Below are positions 48,228 to 56,417 of a DNA stretch of 64,000 bases, one piece after another (within the stretch, counting starts at the first letter, position 1; every line of letters begins with the position of its first letter). The notes beneath the pieces are model-generated. The model saw only the letters and a program-made list of their open reading frames with translations. It made no database searches and had not been told where the DNA came from. Made by a program: the position numbers and the translations under genes. Origin of the DNA: Streptomyces sp. PsTaAH-137 (GTDB lineage: Bacteria > Actinomycetota > Actinomycetes > Streptomycetales > Streptomycetaceae); the NCBI RefSeq assembly GCF_003259365.1, contig NZ_QLLY01000019.1, positions 1 through 64,000 on the forward strand, read 5' to 3'.

Positions 48228-49562
48228 TCAGAGCGCGGCAAGAGCGTTCTCGATGATGTCGAGGCCCTCGTTGAGCAGATCCTGGCCGATGACCAGCGGC
48301 GGCAGGAAGCGCAACACGTTGCCGTAGGTGCCGCAGGTGAGGACGAGCAGGCCCTCGGCGTGGCAGGCCTTGGCGATCGCCGCGGTGGACGCCGCGTCCG
48401 GCTCCTTGGTCGCCGGGTCCTTGACCAGCTCGATCGCGATCATCGCGCCGCGGCCGCGCACGTCGCCGATGACGGAGAACTTCTCCTGCATCGCCGTCAG
48501 GCGGGCCTTCATCGTGGACTCGATCTCCTTCGCCTTCGCGTTGAGGTCGAGCTCCTTCATCGTCTCGATGGCGCCGAGCGCACCGGCGCAGGCCACCGGG
48601 TTGCCGCCGTAGGTGCCGCCGAGGCCGCCCGCGTGCGCGGCGTCCATGATCTCGGCCCTGCCGGTCACGGCGGCGAGCGGCAGGCCGCCCGCGATGCCCT
48701 TGGCGGTCGTGATCAGGTCGGGGACGATGCCCTCGTCCTCGCACGCGAACCACTGGCCGGTACGGCAGAAGCCGGACTGGATCTCGTCCGCGACGAAGAC
48801 GATGCCGTTGTCGGCGGCGAACTGGCGGATCGCGGGCAGGAAGCCCTTGGCCGGCTCGATGAAGCCGCCCTCGCCGAGCACCGGCTCGATGATGATCGCG
48901 GCGACGTTCTCCGCGCCGATCTGCTTGGTGATCTGGTCGATCGCCTGGGCGGAGGCCTCGGCGCCCGCGTTCTCCTCGCCGGTCAGCCAGCGGTAGCCGT
49001 AGGCCACCGGTACTCGGTAGACCTCGGGGGCGAACGGGCCGAAGCCGTGCTTGTACGGCATGTTCTTGCTGGTCAGCGCCATCGTCAGGTTCGTACGGCC
49101 GTGGTAGCCGTGGTCGAAGACGACGACCGCCTGGCGCTTGGTGTAGGCACGGGCGATCTTGACGGCGTTCTCGACGGCCTCGGCGCCGGAGTTGAACAGC
49201 GCCGACTTCTTGGCGTGGTCGCCCGGCGTCAGCTCCGCGAGGGCCTCGGCGACCTCCACGTAACCCTCGTACGGCGTGACCATGAAGCAGGTGTGGGTGA
49301 AGTCCTGCAGCTGGGCGGAGGCGCGGCGGACCACGGCCTCGGCGGAGGCGCCGACCGAGGTCACGGCGATGCCGGAACCGAAGTCGATCAGACGGTTGCC
49401 GTCGACGTCCTCGATGATGCCGCGGTCCACCCGGGCGGTGAAGACCGGCAGCGTGGAGCCCACGCCCGCGGCGACGGCGGCCAGGCGGCGCTGCTGCAGC
49501 TCCTGCGACTTCGGGCCGGGGATGGCGGTGACGACGCGGCGCTCCTGCGGGATGTCGCTCAT
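48228..49562 (-). CDS. gabT: 4-aminobutyrate-2-oxoglutarate transaminase
   Basis: A 444-residue class III aminotransferase that converts GABA to succinate semialdehyde. The PLP Lys is in LITTAKGIAGGLPLAAV. SALFNSGAEAVENAVKIARAYT and VVFDHGYHGRTNLTMALTSK are the phosphate and substrate segments, and FVADEIQSGFCRTG carries the PLP-contacting Asp. All fit GabT closely. ATG 49562 starts MSDIPQERRVVTAIPGPKS. It completes the route from putrescine: oxidase/transaminase, aminobutyraldehyde dehydrogenases, GABA, then GabT. The product would go to a succinate-semialdehyde dehydrogenase, possibly the one at 54307. Confidence 0.94.
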   Translation of the reverse strand: MSDIPQERRVVTAIPGPKSQELQQRRLAAVAAGVGSTLPVFTARVDRGIIEDVDGNRLIDFGSGIAVTSVGASAEAVVRRASAQLQDFTHTCFMVTPYEGYVEVAEALAELTPGDHAKKSALFNSGAEAVENAVKIARAYTKRQAVVVFDHGYHGRTNLTMALTSKNMPYKHGFGPFAPEVYRVPVAYGYRWLTGEENAGAEASAQAIDQITKQIGAENVAAIIIEPVLGEGGFIEPAKGFLPAIRQFAADNGIVFVADEIQSGFCRTGQWFACEDEGIVPDLITTAKGIAGGLPLAAVTGRAEIMDAAHAGGLGGTYGGNPVACAGALGAIETMKELDLNAKAKEIESTMKARLTAMQEKFSVIGDVRGRGAMIAIELVKDPATKEPDAASTAAIAKACHAEGLLVLTCGTYGNVLRFLPPLVIGQDLLNEGLDIIENALAAL

Positions 49563-49702
49563 GCGGGGCTCCTTGTGGTGAAGAGGGCGTGTCACCGGGC
49601 TCAGGTCCGGTTTCGCCGGGATGTACGGGGGCTTTCCTCGCAGGTTAGGGGCGAAGGAAGGGGGTGGTCATGCTCCATCGGGGTGGGTTCGGGCGGCCGG
49701 GT

Positions 49703-49717
49703 TGTCCGAGTTGGACA
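49703..49717. promoter_or_regulatory. Inverted repeat in the gabT / P-loop protein divergent region
   Basis: TGTCC-GAGTT-GGACA is an exact 5-bp inverted repeat with a 5-base centre, about 140 bases before both gabT and the divergent ATPase gene. Size and spacing suit a dimeric regulator. The nearby PucR regulator (52412) is one candidate; this is inference. Confidence 0.35.
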
Positions 49718-49847
49718 CTTGGGTACGCCACTCCGTACAGACCGCCGGGGCGCGTAAGCGGTGAACTCCCCAGGCGCGGGCATTACATTAAGGCCGATTC
49801 GACTACGCACGGACACGTACGGACCGGCAGGTCAGGGGGCAGCGGCC

Positions 49848-52229
49848 ATGGAGACCGAGGGCACAGAGGGCAAGCACGGCACGAGGAACGGGCAGCGATC
49901 CCCCGCGGTGCCGCGTCCCACGCAGCCGCCGCGCCCCACCGTCCCGCCGATGCCCCGGCGCGCGCCCGGATCCAACGGGCCTGCGGTCGCCGAGTGGCTC
50001 GCGGCACGCCGGCCACGTACCGAGCCGGGTGTGTGGCGTTACGGGTTCGCGCCACGCCCGCCGCAACGGGACGACGCAGCTCTGCGGCGCAAGTTGCTGA
50101 CGCTGATGGCGGGCTCGTTCCTGGTGGGCATCTTCCTTTGGGAACTCTGGCTCCAGGGGAGGCTCCCCTATCAGTGGGTGCCTCTCTCGGTGTTCACCCC
50201 GGGTGACTGGTGGTACGCGAACACCACCTGGCCGAAGCCGGGCGTGACCGCCGCACGGGATGCGAGAGTGGTGTACGACGGTGTGGGCTTCGCCGCGTTG
50301 GTCTACCTCATCGGCCGCTTTGGCGCGTGGGCCGAAGGTATCCGGTTCTTCGTGACGAGTCGTCCGCAACCCGGTCGTGCCGTCGTCGCCGCGGTGGCCG
50401 CTGTTGGCGCCCTGGTCTTCGTGTGGCCCGACGCACTCGGCCTCGACTGGCGTCCGCTGCCCGTCGCCGGGCCGGTCATGTCGCTGATCGCGCTGATCCC
50501 GGGCGGCGACGCCCTGTTCCGCGTCCCCGTCCTCGCCTATCTGCTCTACGGCCTGATCACCGTCGCGGTGCTCTACCCCTTCGCGCGGATCGGCGGTTGG
50601 CTGGAGCTCCCGTCGGTGCGTCGCTTTCGCAGGCCCCCGCCGAAGCCCGCCGCCGCGCCGGGGGCGCCTACGGACTGGGCCGAGCTGCGCGCCGCCGGGC
50701 AGGACAAGGCAGCCGACGTGCTCGCTCTGGAGGTGGCCAGCGGCCGGATGAACGACGTCGACTGCGTCCGCGTCGCCCGTGCCTGGCGAGAGGCCTCGGG
50801 CCGGCCCGATGGCCCGGCCGAGTTCACCGACACCGTGGCCCGTCAGGGCGCCGCTGCCTGGACCCACCCGTCCAAGCAGCGCGATCTGCCCGCCCGCGCC
50901 GCCACCCACGACCTGCTCGTCGGCCAAGTGCGGATCGGCCGCTACGCACGCGACGAACGCAACCCGTATCCCCTGCAAGGCGCCGGAGCCGCCCTCGACC
51001 CCAGCATCCTCGGGACCTCGCTGCTTGCCGTCGGCCCGTCCGGTGCGGGCAAGACCGCCGGGGTAGTCCGGCCGGTCGTGGAGTCCCTCGCGTTGCAGGC
51101 GCTCACCGGCCGGTCCGCCGTCGTCGCCGTCTGCGCCGCGGGCACCCCGCTCGGCCCGGACGACGCGTTCGACGTCGTGGTTCGCCCAGGCGATCCCGAC
51201 TCCGCCTATGACCTGGACCTATATGCGGACGCCGTCGACCCCGACGAGGCCGCCACATTCCTCGCGGAGGGCCTCGTCGGTGACCTGGAGACCGTCGACA
51301 CCCGGCGTGCCGCGACCGCCCTCGCCCGGCTCCTCGGCCCGTACCGCACGGCGCACGGTCACTTCCCGTCCGTGCCGGTGCTGCGCGAACTTTTGGAGGG
51401 CGAGACCGGCGCCCTCGCGGATCTGCGGGCCCGCCTCTCGCCCGACGCGGACGCTGCGATGTGCCGGGAACTCGACGCCCGACAGCGGCAGCTCGGCACG
51501 GCGAGCGACCCCGGACCGCTGCTCGCCGACCGGCTTGCCCTCCTCGACCGGCCGGTGTTCGCCGGATTCTTCGACACGAGCGGCGCAGGGCGCCCCTTCT
51601 CGGTGCGGGCGGTCACCCGGCATCCACTCCGGGTCCGCATCGACCTTCCGGAACAGGGCCACGAGGAGGCGTCGCGGCTGCTGGCCCGGTTGCTGCTGGC
51701 CCAGTTCACCGCCGTAGTGCGTGGCCGGTCCGACCGTGCCCCTTTCGCCTGCCTGGTCCTGGACGACGCGGCGCGCACGGTGACCGCCGAGACCCTCCGC
51801 GCCATCCAGCGGCTTCGCTCCTCGAGAGCCGGGGTCGTGCTCGGCCTGCGGACGGTCGGCGAGGTTCCCGAGCCGTTGCAGGGCCCGCTGTACGCGGCGG
51901 TCGGCTGCCGGATGGCGTTCTCCGGAGTCACCACTTGGGACGGCCGACGGTTCGCCGAGGCATGGGGCACTGAATGGGTGGAGCGCGAGGAGGTCGCGCA
52001 GCACGCGGTCTACGCCAACCAGCCGCTGACCCGCGCCCTGCACAGCCTGCGCAGAATGGTCACCGGCAAAGCCGTCACCACCGACGCGGTCACCGTCCGC
52101 CAGGTCGAGCGCGAACGCTGGTCCGCCTCCGACCTCGCGCACGCCGTTCCGCCCGGCCACGCCGTGCTCTCCCTCACCACCGTGCGCGGTGAGCACGCGC
52201 CGCCGCTCCTGGTCGATCTGCGGGGCTGA
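49848..52229 (+). CDS. Membrane-anchored P-loop ATPase, unknown role
   Basis: A 793-residue protein. The first 70 residues are Pro/Arg-rich. Four membrane segments follow between about 80 and 260 (LTLMAGSFLVGIFLWELWL, a stretch around GVGFAALVYLIGRF, VVAAVAAVGALVFVWP and PVLAYLLYGLITVAVLYPFARIGG). The cytoplasmic remainder has Walker A GPSGAGKTAG and a later ACLVLDDAARTVTAETLRAIQRLRSSRAGVVLGLRTVGEVP, like Walker B and the sensor region of HerA/VirD4/TraG-type motors. It resembles Streptomyces proteins annotated as ATP/GTP-binding. ATG 49848 is the likely start. It may be a chromosomal relative of transfer coupling proteins, but no relaxase or transfer genes adjoin it. Confidence 0.72.
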   Translation: METEGTEGKHGTRNGQRSPAVPRPTQPPRPTVPPMPRRAPGSNGPAVAEWLAARRPRTEPGVWRYGFAPRPPQRDDAALRRKLLTLMAGSFLVGIFLWELWLQGRLPYQWVPLSVFTPGDWWYANTTWPKPGVTAARDARVVYDGVGFAALVYLIGRFGAWAEGIRFFVTSRPQPGRAVVAAVAAVGALVFVWPDALGLDWRPLPVAGPVMSLIALIPGGDALFRVPVLAYLLYGLITVAVLYPFARIGGWLELPSVRRFRRPPPKPAAAPGAPTDWAELRAAGQDKAADVLALEVASGRMNDVDCVRVARAWREASGRPDGPAEFTDTVARQGAAAWTHPSKQRDLPARAATHDLLVGQVRIGRYARDERNPYPLQGAGAALDPSILGTSLLAVGPSGAGKTAGVVRPVVESLALQALTGRSAVVAVCAAGTPLGPDDAFDVVVRPGDPDSAYDLDLYADAVDPDEAATFLAEGLVGDLETVDTRRAATALARLLGPYRTAHGHFPSVPVLRELLEGETGALADLRARLSPDADAAMCRELDARQRQLGTASDPGPLLADRLALLDRPVFAGFFDTSGAGRPFSVRAVTRHPLRVRIDLPEQGHEEASRLLARLLLAQFTAVVRGRSDRAPFACLVLDDAARTVTAETLRAIQRLRSSRAGVVLGLRTVGEVPEPLQGPLYAAVGCRMAFSGVTTWDGRRFAEAWGTEWVEREEVAQHAVYANQPLTRALHSLRRMVTGKAVTTDAVTVRQVERERWSASDLAHAVPPGHAVLSLTTVRGEHAPPLLVDLRG

Positions 52230-52411
52230 AAGCGGCTCGTCGGGCGGGCCTGCGGCCCCGGGGAACGAGGGGCAGAGCCCCGGCAGTACGTACGGTGAGG
52301 CAGAATCGGCACCGGGCGTTCATACGGAGAGTCCAAAAGCTTCACAACTCCGGACGGCCGCCCGCCTGACCGTCCACTTGCCCTCCCCCCACAGCTCACC
52401 TGAAGGCCCCC

Positions 52412-54079
52412 ATGCCGCCCACGCTCGCCTCGCTCGTCCACCACTCGGCGCTCAAACTCACCGTGCGCGCGGGCGAGGCGCACCTGGACACCCCCGTTCG
52501 CTGGGCACACGTGAGCGAGCTGGCCGATCCGGTGCCCTACATGGAGGGCGGGGAGCTGCTGCTCATCACCGCCCTCAAGCTGGACGCCGACGACCCGGAG
52601 GCCATGCGGCGCTACGTGAAACGGCTCGTCGGCGCGGGCGTCGTCGGACTCGGATTCGCGGTCGGCGTCAACTACGACGCCGTGCCCGACGCGCTGGTAC
52701 GGGCCGCGCAGGACGAGGGCCTGCCACTCCTCGAAGTACCACCCCGTACGCCCTTCATCGCCATCAGCAAGGCCGTGTCGGCCGCCATCGCCGCCGACCA
52801 GTACCGGGCCGTCACCTCCGGCTTCGCCGCCCAGCGCGAACTGACCAAGCAGGCGCTCGGCGAGGGCCCCGAGGGGCTGCTCTCCGTGCTCGCCGCCCAG
52901 GTCGACGGCTGGGCCGCGCTGTACGACGCCTCGGGCGCCGTCGTCGCCACCGCCCCGGAGTGGGCCGGGCGGCGGGCGGCCCGGCTCACCTCCGACGTCG
53001 AACGGCTCCGGGAACGCCCGGCACCGGCCAGCGCGGTCGTCGCGGGCGGCTCCGACAACGGCACCGACCGCGTCGAACTGCACTCCATCGGCACCGGGCG
53101 CAGGCCGCGCGCGGCGCTCGCCGTCGGCACGGCGGCCGCGCTCGGCACCGCCGAGCGGTACGCGCTGCATTCCGCCATCGCCCTGCTGACCCTCACCACG
53201 GAACGCTCTCGGGCCCTGTACGCGGCCGAACAGCGGATCGGCGCGGCCGTGCTGCGCATGCTCCTCGCCGGTGAGCCCGACCACGCCAGGGCCGTCGCCG
53301 GTGATCTGTACGGGGCGCTGCTCGACGCCCCGTTCCGCATGGTGCTCGCGGAGGCCGTGGCGCCGCCGCCGACCGGGGTCGCGCCGAGCGGGGGCCGGCC
53401 GGCCGGTACCGCGCTGCTGCTCGCCGAGGCGGTCACCGGGGCGGGCGGTCCGTCCGGCGACCCCGTCCCGGTCCTCATCGACATCGTCGAGTCCGCCGCC
53501 GCGCGCTCCGGCGAGGCCGTGCTCGTCGTACCGGACGGGGAGCGCGTGGTGCTGCTCGTGGTCGACGGGGGAGCGGCCGCCGAGGCCTGCGGGCACTACG
53601 CGGAGGCGCTGGAGGTGACCCGGTCCGCGGCGGCCGGCTCCGTGGGCGGGCCCGACGAGGAACTGGTCATCGGCTTCTCGGCACCGGCCGGGCCGATCGC
53701 GGCGGCCACCGCGTTCAAGCAGGCCGAGCAGGCGCTGTCCGTCGCGCGGCGGCGCGGGCGGGTGCTGGTCGAGCACGAGGACGTCGTCGCCGGGTCGGTG
53801 CTGCCGCTGCTCGGGGACGACGCGGTGCGGGCGTTCGCGGACGGGTTGCTGCGGGCGCTGCGCGATCATGACGCGACCGGTCGGGGTGACCTGGTCGCCT
53901 CGCTGCGGGCCTGGCTGTCGCGGCACGGCCAGTGGGACGCCGCTGCCGCCGATCTCGGGGTGCACCGCCATACGCTGCGCTACCGCATGCGCCGGGTCGA
54001 GGAAATCCTGGGCCGCTCCCTGGACGACCCGGACGTCCGCATGGAGCTGTGGCTGGCCTTGAAGGCGACCGGGGCCTGA
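52412..54079 (+). CDS. PucR-family transcriptional regulator
   Basis: The 555-residue regulator has an N-terminal PucR domain (about 1-130: LASLVHHSALKLTVRAGEAHLDTPVRWAHVSELADPVPYMEGGELLLITAL), a GAF/GGDEF-like middle and a C-terminal PucR helix-turn-helix (SLRAWLSRHGQWDAAAADLGVHRHTLRYRMRRVEEILGRSLDDPDVRMELWLAL). PucR proteins govern use of purines, amino acids and GABA. Its place between gabT and an aldehyde dehydrogenase gene suggests control of GABA utilisation, as described in other actinobacteria. ATG 52412 starts the reading. The ligand is not known. Confidence 0.92.
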   Translation: MPPTLASLVHHSALKLTVRAGEAHLDTPVRWAHVSELADPVPYMEGGELLLITALKLDADDPEAMRRYVKRLVGAGVVGLGFAVGVNYDAVPDALVRAAQDEGLPLLEVPPRTPFIAISKAVSAAIAADQYRAVTSGFAAQRELTKQALGEGPEGLLSVLAAQVDGWAALYDASGAVVATAPEWAGRRAARLTSDVERLRERPAPASAVVAGGSDNGTDRVELHSIGTGRRPRAALAVGTAAALGTAERYALHSAIALLTLTTERSRALYAAEQRIGAAVLRMLLAGEPDHARAVAGDLYGALLDAPFRMVLAEAVAPPPTGVAPSGGRPAGTALLLAEAVTGAGGPSGDPVPVLIDIVESAAARSGEAVLVVPDGERVVLLVVDGGAAAEACGHYAEALEVTRSAAAGSVGGPDEELVIGFSAPAGPIAAATAFKQAEQALSVARRRGRVLVEHEDVVAGSVLPLLGDDAVRAFADGLLRALRDHDATGRGDLVASLRAWLSRHGQWDAAAADLGVHRHTLRYRMRRVEEILGRSLDDPDVRMELWLALKATGA

Positions 54080-54103
54080 CCCGTCGTCCGTCACGCGCGC
54101 CAC

Positions 54104-54140
54104 CGTCGTGGCTGGTCGCGCAGTTCCCCGCGCCCTTGAG
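54104..54140 (+). repeat. Dispersed Streptomyces intergenic repeat, copy 2
   Basis: CGTCGTGGCTGGTCGCGCAG and the bases after it match 24881-24923 except for one change near the end (CCCTTGAG for CCCCTGAG). It lies just downstream of the PucR gene, again as a single half-site. Confidence 0.78.
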
Positions 54141-54306
54141 ACGGGCTCCGCTCGTCCAGGGGAGGCGGCGGCCACCGGCCCGCACCCGACGAACCGTCCA
54201 ACAAAGCGCCCCGAACACTCCAGCCCGGCCAATCAAAAGCACCGCACCCCCCACCTAACGTGGACCCGCACAAGCCCACGAACACGGAGAGGCCGGTAGA
54301 AGACAC

Positions 54307-55752
54307 ATGACCGCCACCCACGCCTTCTGGCTCGCCGGCCGCCAGGCCACCGGGGACGAGACCTTCGACGTCCACAACTCCTACGACGGCCGCCTGGTCG
54401 GCACCGTCGCCGTGCCCACCGAGGCCCAGATCGAAGAGGCCGTCGCGGCGGCCCACGCCGTGGTCGACGAGTTCGCGGCGACCCCGGCGCACGTCCGCGC
54501 CAAGGCCCTGAACCACGTGGCCGACCGCCTCACCGAGCGCACCGAGGAGATCGCCCAGCTGATCTCCGCCGAGAACGGCAAGCCGATCAAGTGGGCCCGC
54601 GGCGAGGTCGGCCGCGCGGTCTCCGTGTTCCGGTTCGCCGCCGAGGAGGCCCGCCGCTGGAACAGCGGTGACGCCCAGCGCCTCGACACCGACGCCGGCG
54701 GCCAGGGCCGCCTCGCCCTGACCCGCCGTATCCCGAAGGGCGTCGTCCTCGGCATCGCGCCGTTCAACTTCCCGCTGAACCTGAGCGCCCACAAGGTCGC
54801 CCCGGCCATCGCGGTCGGCGCCCCGATCATCCTGAAGCCGGCGCCCGCGACCCCGATCTCCTCCCTGGTCCTGGGCGAACTGCTCGCGGAGACGGACCTC
54901 CCGGCCGGTTCCTGGTCGGTCCTCACCGTCCCGAACGACAAGATGCCGGCCCTGGTCCAGGACGAGCGCCTCCCGGTGATCTCCTTCACCGGCTCGGGCC
55001 CGGTCGGCTACGCGATCATGGACAGCGTTCCGCGCAAGCACTGCACCCTGGAGCTCGGCGGCAACGGCGCGGCGGTCGTCCTCGCCGACTACGCCTCCGA
55101 CAAGGACCTCGACTGGGCCGCGACCCGCATCGCGACCTTCTCGAACTACCAGGGCGGCCAGTCCTGCATCTCGGTGCAGCGCGTCATCGCCGACGCCGCC
55201 GTCTACGACCGGCTGCTCCCGAAGATCGTCGCCGCCGTCGAGGCGCAGGTCACCGGCGACCCGGCCGACGACGCCACCGACGTGGGCCCGCTGGTCAGCG
55301 AGGACGCCGCCAAGCGCGTCGAGACGTGGGTGGCCGAGGCCGTCGACGCCGGCGCGACCCTCCTCGCGGGCGGCAAGCGGGACGGCGCCACCTACGCGCC
55401 GACCGTCCTGGCCGACGTACCGGGCGACGTCACGATCTCCTGCGAGGAGGTCTTCGGACCGGTCCTCACCGTGAAGAAGGTCGACGGCGAGGCCGAGGCG
55501 TTCGCCGCCGTCAACGACTCCAAGTACGGCCTCCAGGCGGGTGTGTTCACGCACGACCTCCAGACCGCCTTCCGCGCCCACCGCGCGCTCGAGGTCGGCG
55601 GCGTCGTCGTCGGCGACGTCCCCTCCTACCGCGCCGATCAGATGCCGTACGGCGGCGCCAAGCAGTCCGGCGTCGGCCGCGAGGGCGTCCGCTACGCGAT
55701 GGACGACTACACCTACGAGCGCGTCCTGGTCCTGACCGGCCTCGCTCTGTAA
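54307..55752 (+). CDS. Aldehyde dehydrogenase, possibly succinate-semialdehyde type
   Basis: A 481-residue aldehyde dehydrogenase with catalytic Glu in CTLELGGNGAAVVLAD and catalytic Cys in YQGGQSCISVQRV. The N-terminal part (FDVHNSYDGRLVGTVAVPTEAQIEEAVAAAH) and the QSCISVQR site place it nearer the lactaldehyde/glyceraldehyde-3-phosphate-like branch than the two aminobutyraldehyde dehydrogenases of this window. The partner of GabT is the obvious role (succinate semialdehyde to succinate), but sequence alone leaves other aldehydes open. ATG 54307 has GGAGAGG in front. It follows the PucR gene and ends before a strong terminator. Confidence 0.85.
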   Translation: MTATHAFWLAGRQATGDETFDVHNSYDGRLVGTVAVPTEAQIEEAVAAAHAVVDEFAATPAHVRAKALNHVADRLTERTEEIAQLISAENGKPIKWARGEVGRAVSVFRFAAEEARRWNSGDAQRLDTDAGGQGRLALTRRIPKGVVLGIAPFNFPLNLSAHKVAPAIAVGAPIILKPAPATPISSLVLGELLAETDLPAGSWSVLTVPNDKMPALVQDERLPVISFTGSGPVGYAIMDSVPRKHCTLELGGNGAAVVLADYASDKDLDWAATRIATFSNYQGGQSCISVQRVIADAAVYDRLLPKIVAAVEAQVTGDPADDATDVGPLVSEDAAKRVETWVAEAVDAGATLLAGGKRDGATYAPTVLADVPGDVTISCEEVFGPVLTVKKVDGEAEAFAAVNDSKYGLQAGVFTHDLQTAFRAHRALEVGGVVVGDVPSYRADQMPYGGAKQSGVGREGVRYAMDDYTYERVLVLTGLAL

Positions 55753-55769
55753 GCCGAATCCACCGGCCG

Positions 55770-55814
55770 CGACGGCGGTCCGGGCCCACTGTGCGGGGGC
55801 CCGGACCGCCGTCG
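55770..55814. terminator. Strong intrinsic terminator hairpin
   Basis: Arms 55770-55787 and 55797-55814 are perfect reverse complements over 18 bases with a 9-base loop. It lies 18 bases after the aldehyde dehydrogenase stop. Confidence 0.88.
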
Positions 55815-55863
55815 TCGTACGCGCTCCCACCCCGTTGTCAGTGCCGCCCCCTACATTCCCCCC

Positions 55864-56292
55864 ATGGCTGCTTTCACCGACCTCAACTTCAAGCTCGTCG
55901 TCGTCGAGAGGCTCATGTACGACGACGGGACGCTCACGCCCGTGTTCGGGATATCCGATCTGCTGAAGGAGCGCGGGCTCGGGGACGATCCATGGGCGTA
56001 CGCCTACGACCACGATCTGGCGTTCAAGGTCGTGCCGGAGGCGCGGGAGTACTTCGAGGCGCTGGAGATCAGTGACGAACTCCTCGCCACCGTCGAGGAG
56101 TTGGTGATGGACGGCGGGCTGCGGGTGTACCAGGAGTGCGCGCCGGTGTGGGACGGGGAGGACGACCTGTTCGACATCCAGGTGCTCGACGATCTCGCGC
56201 TGCTGCCGAACCTGCGGCGCGTCATCGGCTCGGAGTTCCTCGGGCCCGAGCTGCGGGCCGGCCTCGCCGCGCGCGGCATCGTCGCGGACTAG
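55864..56292 (+). CDS. Hypothetical protein, DUF6892-like
   Basis: A 142-residue soluble acidic protein from ATG 55864. It begins FTDLNFKLVVVERLMYDDGTLTPVFGISDLLKERGL and ends with FDIQVLDDLALLPNLRRVIGSEFLGPELRAGLAARGI. This opening and the repeated short helices recall the DUF6892 family; the match is from memory and uncertain. No catalytic residues are evident. Such proteins sometimes belong to immunity-protein-like groups, but no toxin gene is adjacent. It stands alone after a strong terminator. Confidence 0.72.
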   Translation: MAAFTDLNFKLVVVERLMYDDGTLTPVFGISDLLKERGLGDDPWAYAYDHDLAFKVVPEAREYFEALEISDELLATVEELVMDGGLRVYQECAPVWDGEDDLFDIQVLDDLALLPNLRRVIGSEFLGPELRAGLAARGIVAD

Positions 56293-56417
56293 GGCGGCGG
56301 CGAGCCATTCGGCGCCCGAGGGCTGGTCGACATGCCGGTTTTCGGGTACATACGATCGGGTAGCACCGGCCGGTAACGGGACCGGGCCGGTGGACCCGAC
56401 GCGGCGAGGTGAACCTC

